A stretch of DNA of 35,385 nucleotides, taken from Rhodospirillales bacterium (GTDB lineage Bacteria; Pseudomonadota; Alphaproteobacteria; Rhodospirillales; Casp-alpha2). Both the position numbers and the translations under genes were made by a program. Numbering within the stretch: position 1 is the first letter of the stretch; each line of letters opens with the position of its first letter. Positions 24,756-32,790 of the stretch are shown here, one piece after another. Location of the stretch: contig JAJFID010000384.1 of NCBI GenBank assembly GCA_021775325.1, positions 1 to 35,385 of the forward strand. Reading direction: 5' to 3'. The notes beneath the pieces were generated by a model, which worked only from the letters and a program-made list of their open reading frames with translations, had not been told where the DNA came from and did no database searches.

Positions 24756-24786
24756 GCGGCAGGAGCCTCTTCGAGGCCCCCACCGC
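24756..24786 (-). promoter_or_regulatory. Strong intercistronic hairpin after the binding-protein gene
   Basis: Read on the minus strand, these 31 bases fold into a 14-pair stem (three G-U pairs) with a GAA loop, 12 bases after the binding-protein stop codon. The downstream side has only a short CTCTTT, not a real T-run. Such hairpins commonly protect the upstream binding-protein mRNA and partly terminate, giving more binding protein than permease. Confidence 0.6.
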
Positions 24787-24798
24787 ACCAGGGAAAGT

Positions 24799-25614
24799 CT
24801 ATTCTACAGGAGTCCACTGTTCGTTATGAATAGCGAACGGGAAGTATTTGTGAGCGTATGTGCCCAATGATCCGTCGTCAGTCAACGTCTTCAACGCAAT
24901 ATTCAGACGGTCTTTCAGAGCATCATTACCCTTGCGAAGGCCAATACCCACACCAATACCGAAGTACTTGCGCTCATCAATTTGCGGGCTGACAAACTCG
25001 TAACCTGCGCCGTCGTCCTTGCTCAGAAACTTGAGGAAGGCTTTCATTGGATTGGTCATGATCACATCTGTCCGACCGTTAACCAGGTCGAGATACAGCG
25101 ATTCAGACGAATCGTAATAGATTACATCCGCATCCGGCAATTTGGCTTCAAACCAGCTCGCGTAGGTGGAGGCGCGTTCAAGCCCGACTTTGACGCCGTC
25201 GAAGTTTGCGGCGATGGGCGCGCCCATGTCGTCAAACAGGTTCATATCAGCACTTTTTTTGCCTACCAGGCGGCCCACGGAAATTCGGTAAGGTTGAGAA
25301 AAATCCATCTTCTCAAGACGACTGTCCGTGATGGACATGGATGCGATGATCAGATCAAACTTGTTAGCCAGCAACGCCGGTATCATGCCATCCCATTTCT
25401 GGCAGACGAACTCCAGTTCGGCACCGATAATAGAGGCAACGCCCTTGGCAACGTCCACATCATATCCATCAAGGTCGCCGGCTTCGTTGCGGAAGTTAAA
25501 CGGTGCATAGGTGCACTCCATGCCAACCCGTAACGTTTCGGCTTTAACCGGCTGTATGACGCCGGAGGCCAAAATGGCCACGGCAGCTACAAATAGTGTC
25601 AGTAGTTTTTTCAT
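24799..25614 (-). CDS. Periplasmic amino-acid-binding protein of ABC transporter
   Basis: A 271-residue family-3 solute-binding protein. A signal peptide ends near QPVKA (residue 25). The mature start TLRVGMECTYAPFNFRNEAG and the later GYDVDVAKGVASIIGAELEF, ALLANKFDLIIASMSITDSR and MDFSQPYRISVGRLVGKKS are family hallmarks for polar or basic amino-acid binding. It is the first transporter gene of the set and is followed by the strong hairpin. A palindromic site shared with the promoter region of the PLP-enzyme gene lies 57-82 bases upstream of its ATG, suggesting an internal regulated promoter. Confidence 0.93.
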   Translation of the reverse strand: MKKLLTLFVAAVAILASGVIQPVKAETLRVGMECTYAPFNFRNEAGDLDGYDVDVAKGVASIIGAELEFVCQKWDGMIPALLANKFDLIIASMSITDSRLEKMDFSQPYRISVGRLVGKKSADMNLFDDMGAPIAANFDGVKVGLERASTYASWFEAKLPDADVIYYDSSESLYLDLVNGRTDVIMTNPMKAFLKFLSKDDGAGYEFVSPQIDERKYFGIGVGIGLRKGNDALKDRLNIALKTLTDDGSLGTYAHKYFPFAIHNEQWTPVE

Positions 25615-25670
25615 GTGAGACTCTCCCTTTTTGATTTTGATAACAAATACTGCGCTACGTCGTGTGGTCT

Positions 25671-25696
25671 GTACATCCTCCCCGAGGAGGACACGG
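25671..25696. promoter_or_regulatory. Palindromic operator-like site B before the binding-protein gene
   Basis: This 26-base site has a perfect TCCTCC-N4-GGAGGA core at 25676-25691. It matches site A at 27046-27071 at 20 of 26 positions. It lies between the PLP-enzyme stop and the binding-protein start. It is a candidate binding site for the divergent LuxR-type regulator, by inference. Confidence 0.5.
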
Positions 25697-25700
25697 TTGA

Positions 25701-26969
25701 TCAGGCTGCCAAATGGGCCGCGATTGCGTCCAGCGTGCGGTCAATTTCTTCAGCGGTGTTGTAATGGGCGAGGCCGACACGGACGACACCGCCACCTTCC
25801 ATCAACCCAAGATGGTTGATCGGCTCCACGGCGTAGTTATGACCGTCCCATACATAAATGTGCTGATCACCGAGGGCCTGGGCGATATCGCGTGGTTTGT
25901 GACCTTCGGCGGTGAAGGAAATCGTCGGCACCCGCTTGCTGAGTGCGTTTGAATTGGTGATTCCATGAACCTTCACACCCGGCATGGTAACCAACCCGTC
26001 GATCAACTGGCGGGTCAGCGGGATTTCATAATCCGTCAGGTATTCCATGGCTGCGTGAACATGTTGTCGACGGCCGTCAAAACGGTCGTAGCGGGCACGA
26101 TAACTGTCATCGGCCAAATCCCGTCCGACCCAATCGAAATAGTCCACTGTCGCGATGACACCAGCCATGCTCTCGTGGCTCAGGGTTCCGGTTTCAAAAC
26201 AATCTGGCAGTGCATCGCTGGCCGGGCGAACCTTATAGGGCTCCAGCGTTTTCAGCACCTCTTCGCGTCCCCACAGCACACCCATATGCGGGCCAAAAAA
26301 CTTGTACGGCGAGCAGACCAGAAAATCACAACCGATGTCCTGAACGTCAATGGCACCATGGGGTGCGAACTGCACTGAGTCCACGTATACCAACGCGCCA
26401 ACAGCGTGTGCCTTTTGCGACACTGTTTTAGCATCATTGATGGTGCCGGTCATGTTACTGGCATGATTAAAACACACGAGTTTTGTGCGGTCTGTCAGCA
26501 GGTCGTCCAGCCGGTCCAGATCAAACTCGAATGATGAGGTGTCGAACGGCAGGTATTTGACCACCAGCCCGTGATCGCGGGCCATGAGCAACCAGGGCGA
26601 CACATTGGCATCGTGTTCCATGTTGGTGAGGATAATCTCATCACCTTCTGAAAACAGCCGTCCGATAGACCGTGAGATATGGAATGTCAGCGTAGTCATA
26701 TTCTGACCGAAGATGATTTCACGCTCAGATTTTGCATTGACGAAATCTGCCATGGCCACATGAGCCTGGGAGACAATATCGTCTGCCCGCCTTGAGGTAT
26801 GAAACGCACCACCAAGATTGGCATTGGCATTAATCAGACAATCGGTCATGGCATCGATGACCATCTGGGGCGTTTGTGTGCCACCGGGATTGTCCAGGAA
26901 AACAGCATCGGGTGATGAACCAAGCGCGGGAAACTGCGAGCGAATGAGATCGATATCGAGTACGGACAT
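25701..26969 (-). CDS. PLP-dependent class V aminotransferase, VC1184-type 'cysteine desulfurase-like'
   Basis: A 422-residue fold-type I PLP enzyme. PLP contacts visible are His119 (NMEHDANVSPW), Asp197 (VYVDSVQFAPH) and Schiff-base Lys223 (SPYKFFGPHMG). The C-terminal GHNYAVEPINHLGL ... VGLAHYNTAEEIDR matches the VC1184 subgroup. The loop that carries the catalytic Cys in SufS/NifS has no cysteine here (WDGHNYAVEP), so a true cysteine desulfurase role is unlikely. The gene heads the minus-strand run that continues into an amino-acid ABC transporter, and is divergent from a LuxR-type regulator. The enzyme may act on the imported amino acid; its reaction is unknown. Confidence 0.85.
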   Translation of the reverse strand: MSVLDIDLIRSQFPALGSSPDAVFLDNPGGTQTPQMVIDAMTDCLINANANLGGAFHTSRRADDIVSQAHVAMADFVNAKSEREIIFGQNMTTLTFHISRSIGRLFSEGDEIILTNMEHDANVSPWLLMARDHGLVVKYLPFDTSSFEFDLDRLDDLLTDRTKLVCFNHASNMTGTINDAKTVSQKAHAVGALVYVDSVQFAPHGAIDVQDIGCDFLVCSPYKFFGPHMGVLWGREEVLKTLEPYKVRPASDALPDCFETGTLSHESMAGVIATVDYFDWVGRDLADDSYRARYDRFDGRRQHVHAAMEYLTDYEIPLTRQLIDGLVTMPGVKVHGITNSNALSKRVPTISFTAEGHKPRDIAQALGDQHIYVWDGHNYAVEPINHLGLMEGGGVVRVGLAHYNTAEEIDRTLDAIAAHLAA

Positions 26970-27045
26970 ACTTTTGGCCTATTCCATTTCTTGAAGTGTT
27001 TTTCGTGATTCGGTGGCAGAACACTACCCATAACCTGCCGCCTCG

Positions 27046-27071
27046 GTATATCCTCCCTTAGAAGGACAACG
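27046..27071. promoter_or_regulatory. Palindromic operator-like site A between PLP-enzyme and LuxR genes
   Basis: This 26-base site with core TCCTCC-N4-GAAGGA (27051-27066) lies in the divergent gap, 77 bases upstream of the PLP-enzyme ATG and ending 31 bases before the likely LuxR start. It shares 20 of 26 positions with site B at 25671-25696. It is probably the operator controlling both directions. Confidence 0.5.
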
Positions 27072-27102
27072 TTTTTCAGTAGACAATTGACGGAGACGCC
27101 AG

Positions 27103-27975
27103 ATTCTGAATTCCAGCGACCCATACGAGTGGCATGAGGAAATCGCAAAGATCATTGATTGCATTGACAGCGATAATTTTCCGCGCCAACTGATTGAAAG
27201 CATCGGGCAACTCGTACCATTTGAAATGGCAGCTATTTTTGTCAATCGCGGACGGTCGAGTCCGCTGTGTATCTTCGAGTCCTTTCCAACACAAAAAGCA
27301 AAGTCAGGCGTAAGAAACTATACCAGCAGCACCTACGTGCTGAACCCGTTCTATCAGGCCCATCTGGCCGGAATTGAGGCCGGCGTCTATCGTATCGGCG
27401 ATCTGGCACCCGACGATTTTTTCAACACCGACCTGCATCGAACCTTTCAGGTCACAACGTCAGACACTGAAGAAATCGGTTTCGTTACGGAAAACTGGCC
27501 TGAAGGTCTGGAGGAACTGGATATCGCCATTCCGCTTGGCGACTCGACGACAGCAGAAGTTGATATTTTCCAGCCTGCGAACAAAGGCGGATTTGACGAC
27601 ACTCATATTGCAGCGCTGGAACTGAACCTGCCCATATTCTGCGGTGCCATGCGAAAATTCTGGTCGCTGAAACGACACGATTCAGATGCCCAGCCTGTGG
27701 ACAGTCGTATTGACGAATTGTTTGAGAACTTCGGTAAACCAACCCTGTCCAACCGCGAGCAGGAAGTCATCCAGTACGTGCTGAAAGGACATTCCTCCGA
27801 GTCCATTGGATACAATCTCGAGATTTCTCTGACCACGGTCAAGACACATCGAAAACGTGCCTATGCCAAACTGGAAATATCGTCTCAATCCGAGTTGTTA
27901 TCCCTGTTCCTGCAATCTATCAATGCCAATCATCTGGAACCGGGTGCCGCGTCACAGGCCGCATTTGGAACCTAA
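27103..27975 (+). CDS. LuxR-family transcriptional regulator, likely non-ATG start
   Basis: A ~290-residue regulator. The C-terminus is a GerE/LuxR HTH (LSNREQEVIQYVLKGHSSES, then SLTTVKTHRKRAYAKL). The N-terminal ~200 residues look like a GAF- or autoinducer-like sensing domain. The first ATG is at 27226, but the frame stays open back to a TGA at 27088 and encodes a sensible N-terminal helix (WHEEIAKIIDCIDSDNFPRQ) that the domain appears to need. No ATG, GTG or TTG exists in that stretch. GGAG at 27092-27095 is 7 bases before ATT 27103 and 10 before CTG 27106, so one of those is probably used. The conservative start is 27226 (249 residues). It overlaps the CNT gene's stop by four bases. Confidence 0.8.
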   Translation: MLNSSDPYEWHEEIAKIIDCIDSDNFPRQLIESIGQLVPFEMAAIFVNRGRSSPLCIFESFPTQKAKSGVRNYTSSTYVLNPFYQAHLAGIEAGVYRIGDLAPDDFFNTDLHRTFQVTTSDTEEIGFVTENWPEGLEELDIAIPLGDSTTAEVDIFQPANKGGFDDTHIAALELNLPIFCGAMRKFWSLKRHDSDAQPVDSRIDELFENFGKPTLSNREQEVIQYVLKGHSSESIGYNLEISLTTVKTHRKRAYAKLEISSQSELLSLFLQSINANHLEPGAASQAAFGT

Positions 27976-29219
27976 TAAATCAAGCCCACCACACCACCGG
28001 TCATACAGGTAGCGAGCGTGGCCGCAATCATGGCCCTGAAACCCAGTGACACGATTTCCGACCGTCGTTCCGGGATCATGGCCCCCATGCCACCGATGAG
28101 GATGCCTAAGCTGGGCAGACTGGCGAAACCACACAGACCATAGAGCATGATAATTCGAGCACGCTCCGACAGGCTTCCAGCATCCAGTTGCGCCATATCC
28201 AGATAGGCCACGAACTCCGTCAGCACGAGGCGCGTGCCCAGTAACTGACCACCGGTCAGGGCCTCACGCCATTCCAGACCCATCAGCCACGCCAATGGTG
28301 CAAAGAGGTAGCCCGTGATCAACTGAATCGTCAGCGGCTCGCCAGAAAATTCGGGCAACACACCCAATACCATATTGGCCAGATGGACCAATGCGACGAC
28401 AACAATCAACATGGCGATCACATTGAGGATCAGTGTAATACCAGCACCCGTGCTGACCACCAGGGCTTCCATGGCGCTGTGCGCCTCCTGCGGCGGGACC
28501 AGTTCATCAGCTTCTGTCGCTTCGCCGTCATCGGGAATCATCAACCGCGCGATCATGATGGCGGCAGGCGCACTGATCAACGACGCGGTCAGAATATGGC
28601 CCAGAACATTGTCCATAACCGGGCCCAGAATGGCCGCGTACAGTACCATAACCGTACCCGCCACAGTCGCCAGACCGCAACTCATGACCATAAACAATTC
28701 GCTGCGGTTCAGACTCCTGAGATAAGGCCGGATAAACAACGGTGCCTCGACCATGCCGACAAATATGTTGGCTGCTGCACTAACCCCTACCGCGCCACCA
28801 ATACCCATTGACCGGCGCAATACCCATGACACACCACGCACAACGGCTGGCAGGATATTCCAGTAAAACAACAGGGCGGATACGGCGCTCATAACCAGGA
28901 TCAGCGGCAGCCCCCGGAAAGCAAAAACCCACGCCGCCCCCGGGAAAGGTTCTTCAAACGGCAATGGACCGCCGCCGATATAACCAAACACCAGCGACGT
29001 GCCCTGCTCGGTCGCTTCCTGTACCGCCAGAACAACGGTGTTCAAGCCCAGAAAGACAGACTGAAACAACGGTACTTTCAGGAGCAACACGGCGACAGCG
29101 ATCTGAAGAGCCAACCCTGTGACAGGGACTTTCCACGATACGGCCCGTCGATTCTCACTCAGCACATATGCAATGGTACAGAACGCCGCCAAACCGGCTA
29201 TACCCTGAAATACTGTCAT
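27972..29219 (-). CDS. CNT-family (NupC-type) nucleoside transporter
   Basis: A 415-residue inner-membrane cation-coupled nucleoside transporter with about ten hydrophobic segments. Family landmarks are FVFGYIGGG-like (here LVFGYIGGG), SALLFYWNILPAVVRG, the GAVGVSAAANIFVGMVEAPL core with the substrate-binding EAP, and GLCGFASLPSLGILIGGMGA near the end. Length and order match NupC/CNT. It is convergent with the LuxR gene and divergent from leuB, so it is its own unit. Nucleoside import is inferred from family; specificity is unknown. Confidence 0.93.
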   Translation of the reverse strand: MTVFQGIAGLAAFCTIAYVLSENRRAVSWKVPVTGLALQIAVAVLLLKVPLFQSVFLGLNTVVLAVQEATEQGTSLVFGYIGGGPLPFEEPFPGAAWVFAFRGLPLILVMSAVSALLFYWNILPAVVRGVSWVLRRSMGIGGAVGVSAAANIFVGMVEAPLFIRPYLRSLNRSELFMVMSCGLATVAGTVMVLYAAILGPVMDNVLGHILTASLISAPAAIMIARLMIPDDGEATEADELVPPQEAHSAMEALVVSTGAGITLILNVIAMLIVVVALVHLANMVLGVLPEFSGEPLTIQLITGYLFAPLAWLMGLEWREALTGGQLLGTRLVLTEFVAYLDMAQLDAGSLSERARIIMLYGLCGFASLPSLGILIGGMGAMIPERRSEIVSLGFRAMIAATLATCMTGGVVGLIY

Positions 29220-29330
29220 GCCAAACCCTTTAGCCGGTATCGTGTTACACAGGTCGTGATTGTATAGGTGAGGCAGTAAAGATCAACGGGATGCCACCAT
29301 AAATGGTTCATGAATACAGGGCATCATGGT

Positions 29331-29359
29331 TTGACGAATACTGGCCTTGCCAGTAAGAA
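29331..29359 (+). promoter_or_regulatory. Putative leuB promoter with palindrome in the spacer
   Basis: TTGACG (29331-29336) and TAAGAA (29354-29359) are 17 bases apart. The spacer holds most of ACTGGC-CTT-GCCAGT (29340-29354), a perfect 6-3-6 inverted repeat that could be an operator. The -10 match is weak, so this is tentative. Confidence 0.35.
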
Positions 29360-29404
29360 AAGCCCCATGAAACACCCCTACACGTAATGTACAGGAAACG
29401 AATT

Positions 29405-30514
29405 ATGGCCGCGAACAAGAAACTTCTCATCCTTCCAGGCGACGGTATCGGTGTCGAGGTCATGATTGAAGTACGCCGCCTGATCGACTGGATGGCGAAG
29501 AACCGCTCGGTCAGCTTCGATGTGGACGAAGGTCTTGTTGGTGGTGCCGCCTATGATGCGCACGGCGTCGCCCTGAGTGATGGTGATCTGGACAAGGCCA
29601 TGTCCGTGGACGCGGTTCTGCTGGGCGCGGTTGGCGGACCCAAATGGGACAATGTAGCCCGCGAACATCGGCCGGAAGCCGGTCTTTTGAAGTTGCGCAA
29701 GGAGATGGACCTCTATGCCAATCTACGCCCCGCAATTGTGTTTGATGCACTGGCAGAAGCATCGTCCCTGAAGACTGAACTGGTCCGCGGACTGGATATG
29801 TTAATCGTGCGAGAATTGACCGGTGGCGTTTATTTCGGCGAACCTAAAATTAACGAAACACTGGCCGATGGCACCAGACGAGCCATCGACACACAAATCT
29901 ACACCAGCCCGGAAATCGAACGCGTCACCCGAGTGGCCTTTGAACTGGCGCGCAAACGTGGCAACAAGGTGCACTCGGTCGAAAAAGCCAATGTCATGGA
30001 AACCGGCGTTTTGTGGCGCTCCGTTGTATCCGACCTGCACGCCGCCGAGTATTCGGACATCGAATTGCATCACATGTACGCGGACAATTGCGCCATGCAG
30101 CTCGTCCGCACACCCAAGCAGTTCGACGTCATGGTCACTGACAACCTGTTCGGTGATGTACTGTCTGATTGCGCGGCCATGCTGACTGGCTCGCTCGGCA
30201 TGCTGCCGTCTGCCTCGCTGGGCGGTGCCGACGAAAGCGGACGACGGAAAGCTCTGTACGAACCCGTCCATGGCTCTGCGCCGGACATTGCCGGTGATGG
30301 TATTGCCAATCCACTGGCCTGCATTCTGTCCTTTGCCATGTGCCTGCGATACTCGTTCGATATGGGTGATGACGCAGACATGATTGAAAAAGCCGTTCAG
30401 AATGTCCTGGGCGGCGGTATTCGCACCAGCGATATCATGCAGGACGGTATGGCCAGGGTATCCACCACCGGCATGGGTGAAGCCATCACCATGGAGCTGG
30501 ACAAGCTTACCTGA
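29405..30514 (+). CDS. leuB: 3-isopropylmalate dehydrogenase
   Basis: A 369-residue NAD-dependent enzyme that oxidatively decarboxylates 3-isopropylmalate in leucine synthesis. ATG 29405 is chosen, with AGGAAA upstream. Motifs are [53 protein letters not shown] (with the Glu/Leu typical of LeuB), the Mg site [17 protein letters not shown] and [12 protein letters not shown]. Length is standard. It is about 9.6 kb from leuCD and is followed after 22 bases by a dioxygenase gene. Confidence 0.97.
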   Translation: MAANKKLLILPGDGIGVEVMIEVRRLIDWMAKNRSVSFDVDEGLVGGAAYDAHGVALSDGDLDKAMSVDAVLLGAVGGPKWDNVAREHRPEAGLLKLRKEMDLYANLRPAIVFDALAEASSLKTELVRGLDMLIVRELTGGVYFGEPKINETLADGTRRAIDTQIYTSPEIERVTRVAFELARKRGNKVHSVEKANVMETGVLWRSVVSDLHAAEYSDIELHHMYADNCAMQLVRTPKQFDVMVTDNLFGDVLSDCAAMLTGSLGMLPSASLGGADESGRRKALYEPVHGSAPDIAGDGIANPLACILSFAMCLRYSFDMGDDADMIEKAVQNVLGGGIRTSDIMQDGMARVSTTGMGEAITMELDKLT

Positions 30515-30536
30515 GTGGCGTCATAACTGGGCGATC

Positions 30537-31421
30537 ATGATCGCAGAAAAGCAGCTTACACCCCATATTGGTGCCGAAATTCAGGGACTCGATCTCAACA
30601 CCATATCGCTGGAAGATATTGCACCAGCGCTGGTTGATGCGCTTGCCCGCCATCATGTCATATTTCTTCGTGATCAGTTTATTGATCTGGAACAGCAAAA
30701 ATCCCTGACCCAGGTCTTTGGACCGCTTTCCCGGCTGGATTATGTGGAACCGCTGGATGACGAACCATTTGTTATCCGCGTCCTCAAGGAAGCAGATGAA
30801 GGCGGTGGCACATTTGGCGGAAACTGGCACACTGATTTCAGTTTTGTGACCGAGCCACCAGCGGGCTCAGTGCTGTCCGCAATCGAGGTGCCACCTGTTG
30901 GCGGCGACACCCTGTGGATATCCCAGGCCGCTGCATGGGATGCTTTGCCAGATGACTTGAAGAAGATTCTGCAGGGACGCGACGCGATCCACGTGGGCAA
31001 ACCCTATGGTCAGAAATGGGCACCATCCAAAGAAACCCGTTCCGGCGACTCCATGAAAATGGTGCGCGGCGATCCGGTGGCCGACCAGGAGCAGCGCCAC
31101 CCCGCCGTCCTGAAACATCCGGTCACAGGCCGCCACATGCTGTTCCTGAACCCGACCTACGTTTCGCGCCTCGACGGTATGAGCGAGGAAGAAAGCACGC
31201 CCATTCTGGACCAGATACAGACTCACACCACACAGCCGACATTCTGCTGCCGGTTCCACTGGACCGCAGGCACGGTCGCCATATGGGATAACATGGCAAC
31301 CCAGCATTTTGCCGTGAACGATTACTTCGGCCACCGCAGACTCATGTACAGAACCACATTTGCCGGCCCGTCGCCACGTGAACTCGCGCCGCCGACAAAC
31401 CATCACGCAATTGATGTATAA
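30537..31421 (+). CDS. TauD/TfdA-family Fe(II)/2-oxoglutarate dioxygenase
   Basis: A 294-residue dioxygenase that couples 2-oxoglutarate decarboxylation to hydroxylation of an organic substrate. The iron triad is visible: His and Asp in NWHTDFSF, distal His in NMATQHFAVNDY; the 2-oxoglutarate-binding Arg is probably in HRRLMYRTTFAG. Conserved GGDTLWISQAAAWDALPD supports the TauD/TfdA family. ATG 30537 gives the standard family start; longer frames lie inside leuB. It lies 22 bases after leuB and 46 before the SHMT-like gene, so all three may share a transcript. The substrate is unknown. Confidence 0.9.
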   Translation: MIAEKQLTPHIGAEIQGLDLNTISLEDIAPALVDALARHHVIFLRDQFIDLEQQKSLTQVFGPLSRLDYVEPLDDEPFVIRVLKEADEGGGTFGGNWHTDFSFVTEPPAGSVLSAIEVPPVGGDTLWISQAAAWDALPDDLKKILQGRDAIHVGKPYGQKWAPSKETRSGDSMKMVRGDPVADQEQRHPAVLKHPVTGRHMLFLNPTYVSRLDGMSEEESTPILDQIQTHTTQPTFCCRFHWTAGTVAIWDNMATQHFAVNDYFGHRRLMYRTTFAGPSPRELAPPTNHHAIDV

Positions 31422-31467
31422 ACCTGTCAGACGTATGTATTTGCCTCTCATTTTACGGAGTCTTGAT

Positions 31468-32775
31468 ATGAGCACTCAGGAAACTGGTACCGCAACCCAT
31501 GATGGTTACTTCACCAAAACCCTCGGTGAAACAGACCCGGAAATCCACACAGCCCTCATGGCCGAAGAAGACCGGCAGCGTGATGGCATCGAGTTGATTG
31601 CGTCCGAGAATATCGTCAGCAGGGCAACTCTGGAAGCGGTTGGATCCGCCATCGTCAACAAGACAGTCGAAGGCTATCCCGGCAAACGTTACTATGGCGG
31701 TGCTGTTCATGCCGACGTGATCGAACAACTGGCCATTGACCGCGCCAAACAGTTGTTCGGTGCCGCCTATGCCAATGTACAGCCCCATTCAGGTAGCCAG
31801 GCCAATCTGGCCGTTTTTCTGGCTTTTCTGAAACCTGGAGACACCGTCCTCTCCATGGACCTGTCTGCCGGTGGGCATCTCAGTCATGGCTCGTCTGCCA
31901 ACCTGACGGGAAAGTGGTTCAACATTGTGCACTATGGTGTTAGTGAGGTTGACGGTCTGATTGATTACGACGACGTCTTGCGCCTCGCCCACGAACACCG
32001 TCCGAAACTCATCATTTGCGGTGGCTCCGCCTACCCCCGGGCCATCGACTTCGCCCGCTTCCGTGCCATCGCCGATGCAACAGATTCCATATTGCTGGCG
32101 GACATGGCGCACTTTGCCGGTCTTGTTGCAGGCGGCGCACACCCGAGCCCGGTTCCACACGCCCACGTATCCACGGCGACAACCTACAAGAACCTGCGCG
32201 GGGTCCGTGGTGGTATCATTCTCGCTCAGGACGTCAGTCTCGAACGAAAGCTGAACTCGGCTGTGTTTCCGGGCGTACAGGGTTCCGTTATTCTGAATGC
32301 CATCGCTGCCAAAGCCGTATGCCTGGGCGAAGCCCTTCGGCCCGAGTTCAAAACCTATGCGCACGCGGTGCTGAACAACGCCCGGATGCTGGCTGCAACA
32401 TTGGTAGAACGGGGTGTGGATATCGTGACAGGTGGTACGGATACACCATTGTTGCTGATTGACCTGCGCGGCAAAAACCTGACTGGTGCAGAGGCGGCAG
32501 AAAGCCTCGAACGCGCGGGCCTCACCAGCAACAAGAATGGAATTCCTGGTGATACACAGCCACCAACCATCACATCAGGCCTTCGGTTCGGCGTATCAGC
32601 GGGCACAACCCGTGGGTTCGGCCAGCAGGAGTTTGAGATCATCGGCAATCTGATTGCCAATGTGCTGGATGCAGCCCCTTCAGGCGGAACAGACCTCACA
32701 TCCATTGAACACACAACGCAAGCACAGGTTAAGCAACTCTGCGAGCGGTTCCCCATCTATCGTGCACCTGTATAG
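31468..32775 (+). CDS. Divergent serine hydroxymethyltransferase-family enzyme (glyA-like)
   Basis: A 435-residue PLP enzyme of the SHMT family, which normally transfers one carbon from serine to tetrahydrofolate. ATG 31468 has GGAG 8 bases upstream. Landmarks: GIELIASENIVSRATLEAVG, EGYPGKRYYGG, HSGSQANLAVFLAFLKPGD, DMAHFAGLVAGGAHPSPVPH and C-terminal TTRGFGQQE. The Schiff-base Lys241 is preceded by Tyr240 (ATTYKNLRGVRGG), where canonical SHMT has His (TTTTHKTLRGPRGG); the DLSAGGHLSHG segment also differs from DLAHGGHLTHG. It may be a second, specialised copy (for example acting on alpha-methylserine or another beta-hydroxy amino acid) rather than the housekeeping GlyA. Confidence 0.85.
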   Translation: MSTQETGTATHDGYFTKTLGETDPEIHTALMAEEDRQRDGIELIASENIVSRATLEAVGSAIVNKTVEGYPGKRYYGGAVHADVIEQLAIDRAKQLFGAAYANVQPHSGSQANLAVFLAFLKPGDTVLSMDLSAGGHLSHGSSANLTGKWFNIVHYGVSEVDGLIDYDDVLRLAHEHRPKLIICGGSAYPRAIDFARFRAIADATDSILLADMAHFAGLVAGGAHPSPVPHAHVSTATTYKNLRGVRGGIILAQDVSLERKLNSAVFPGVQGSVILNAIAAKAVCLGEALRPEFKTYAHAVLNNARMLAATLVERGVDIVTGGTDTPLLLIDLRGKNLTGAEAAESLERAGLTSNKNGIPGDTQPPTITSGLRFGVSAGTTRGFGQQEFEIIGNLIANVLDAAPSGGTDLTSIEHTTQAQVKQLCERFPIYRAPV

Positions 32776-32790
32776 GAGTCTGTTGCCTGA

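Noticed and set aside
25701-26969. A genuine SufS/NifS cysteine desulfurase for Fe-S assembly
   Set aside because: No catalytic Cys in the active-site loop and no suf or isc genes nearby.
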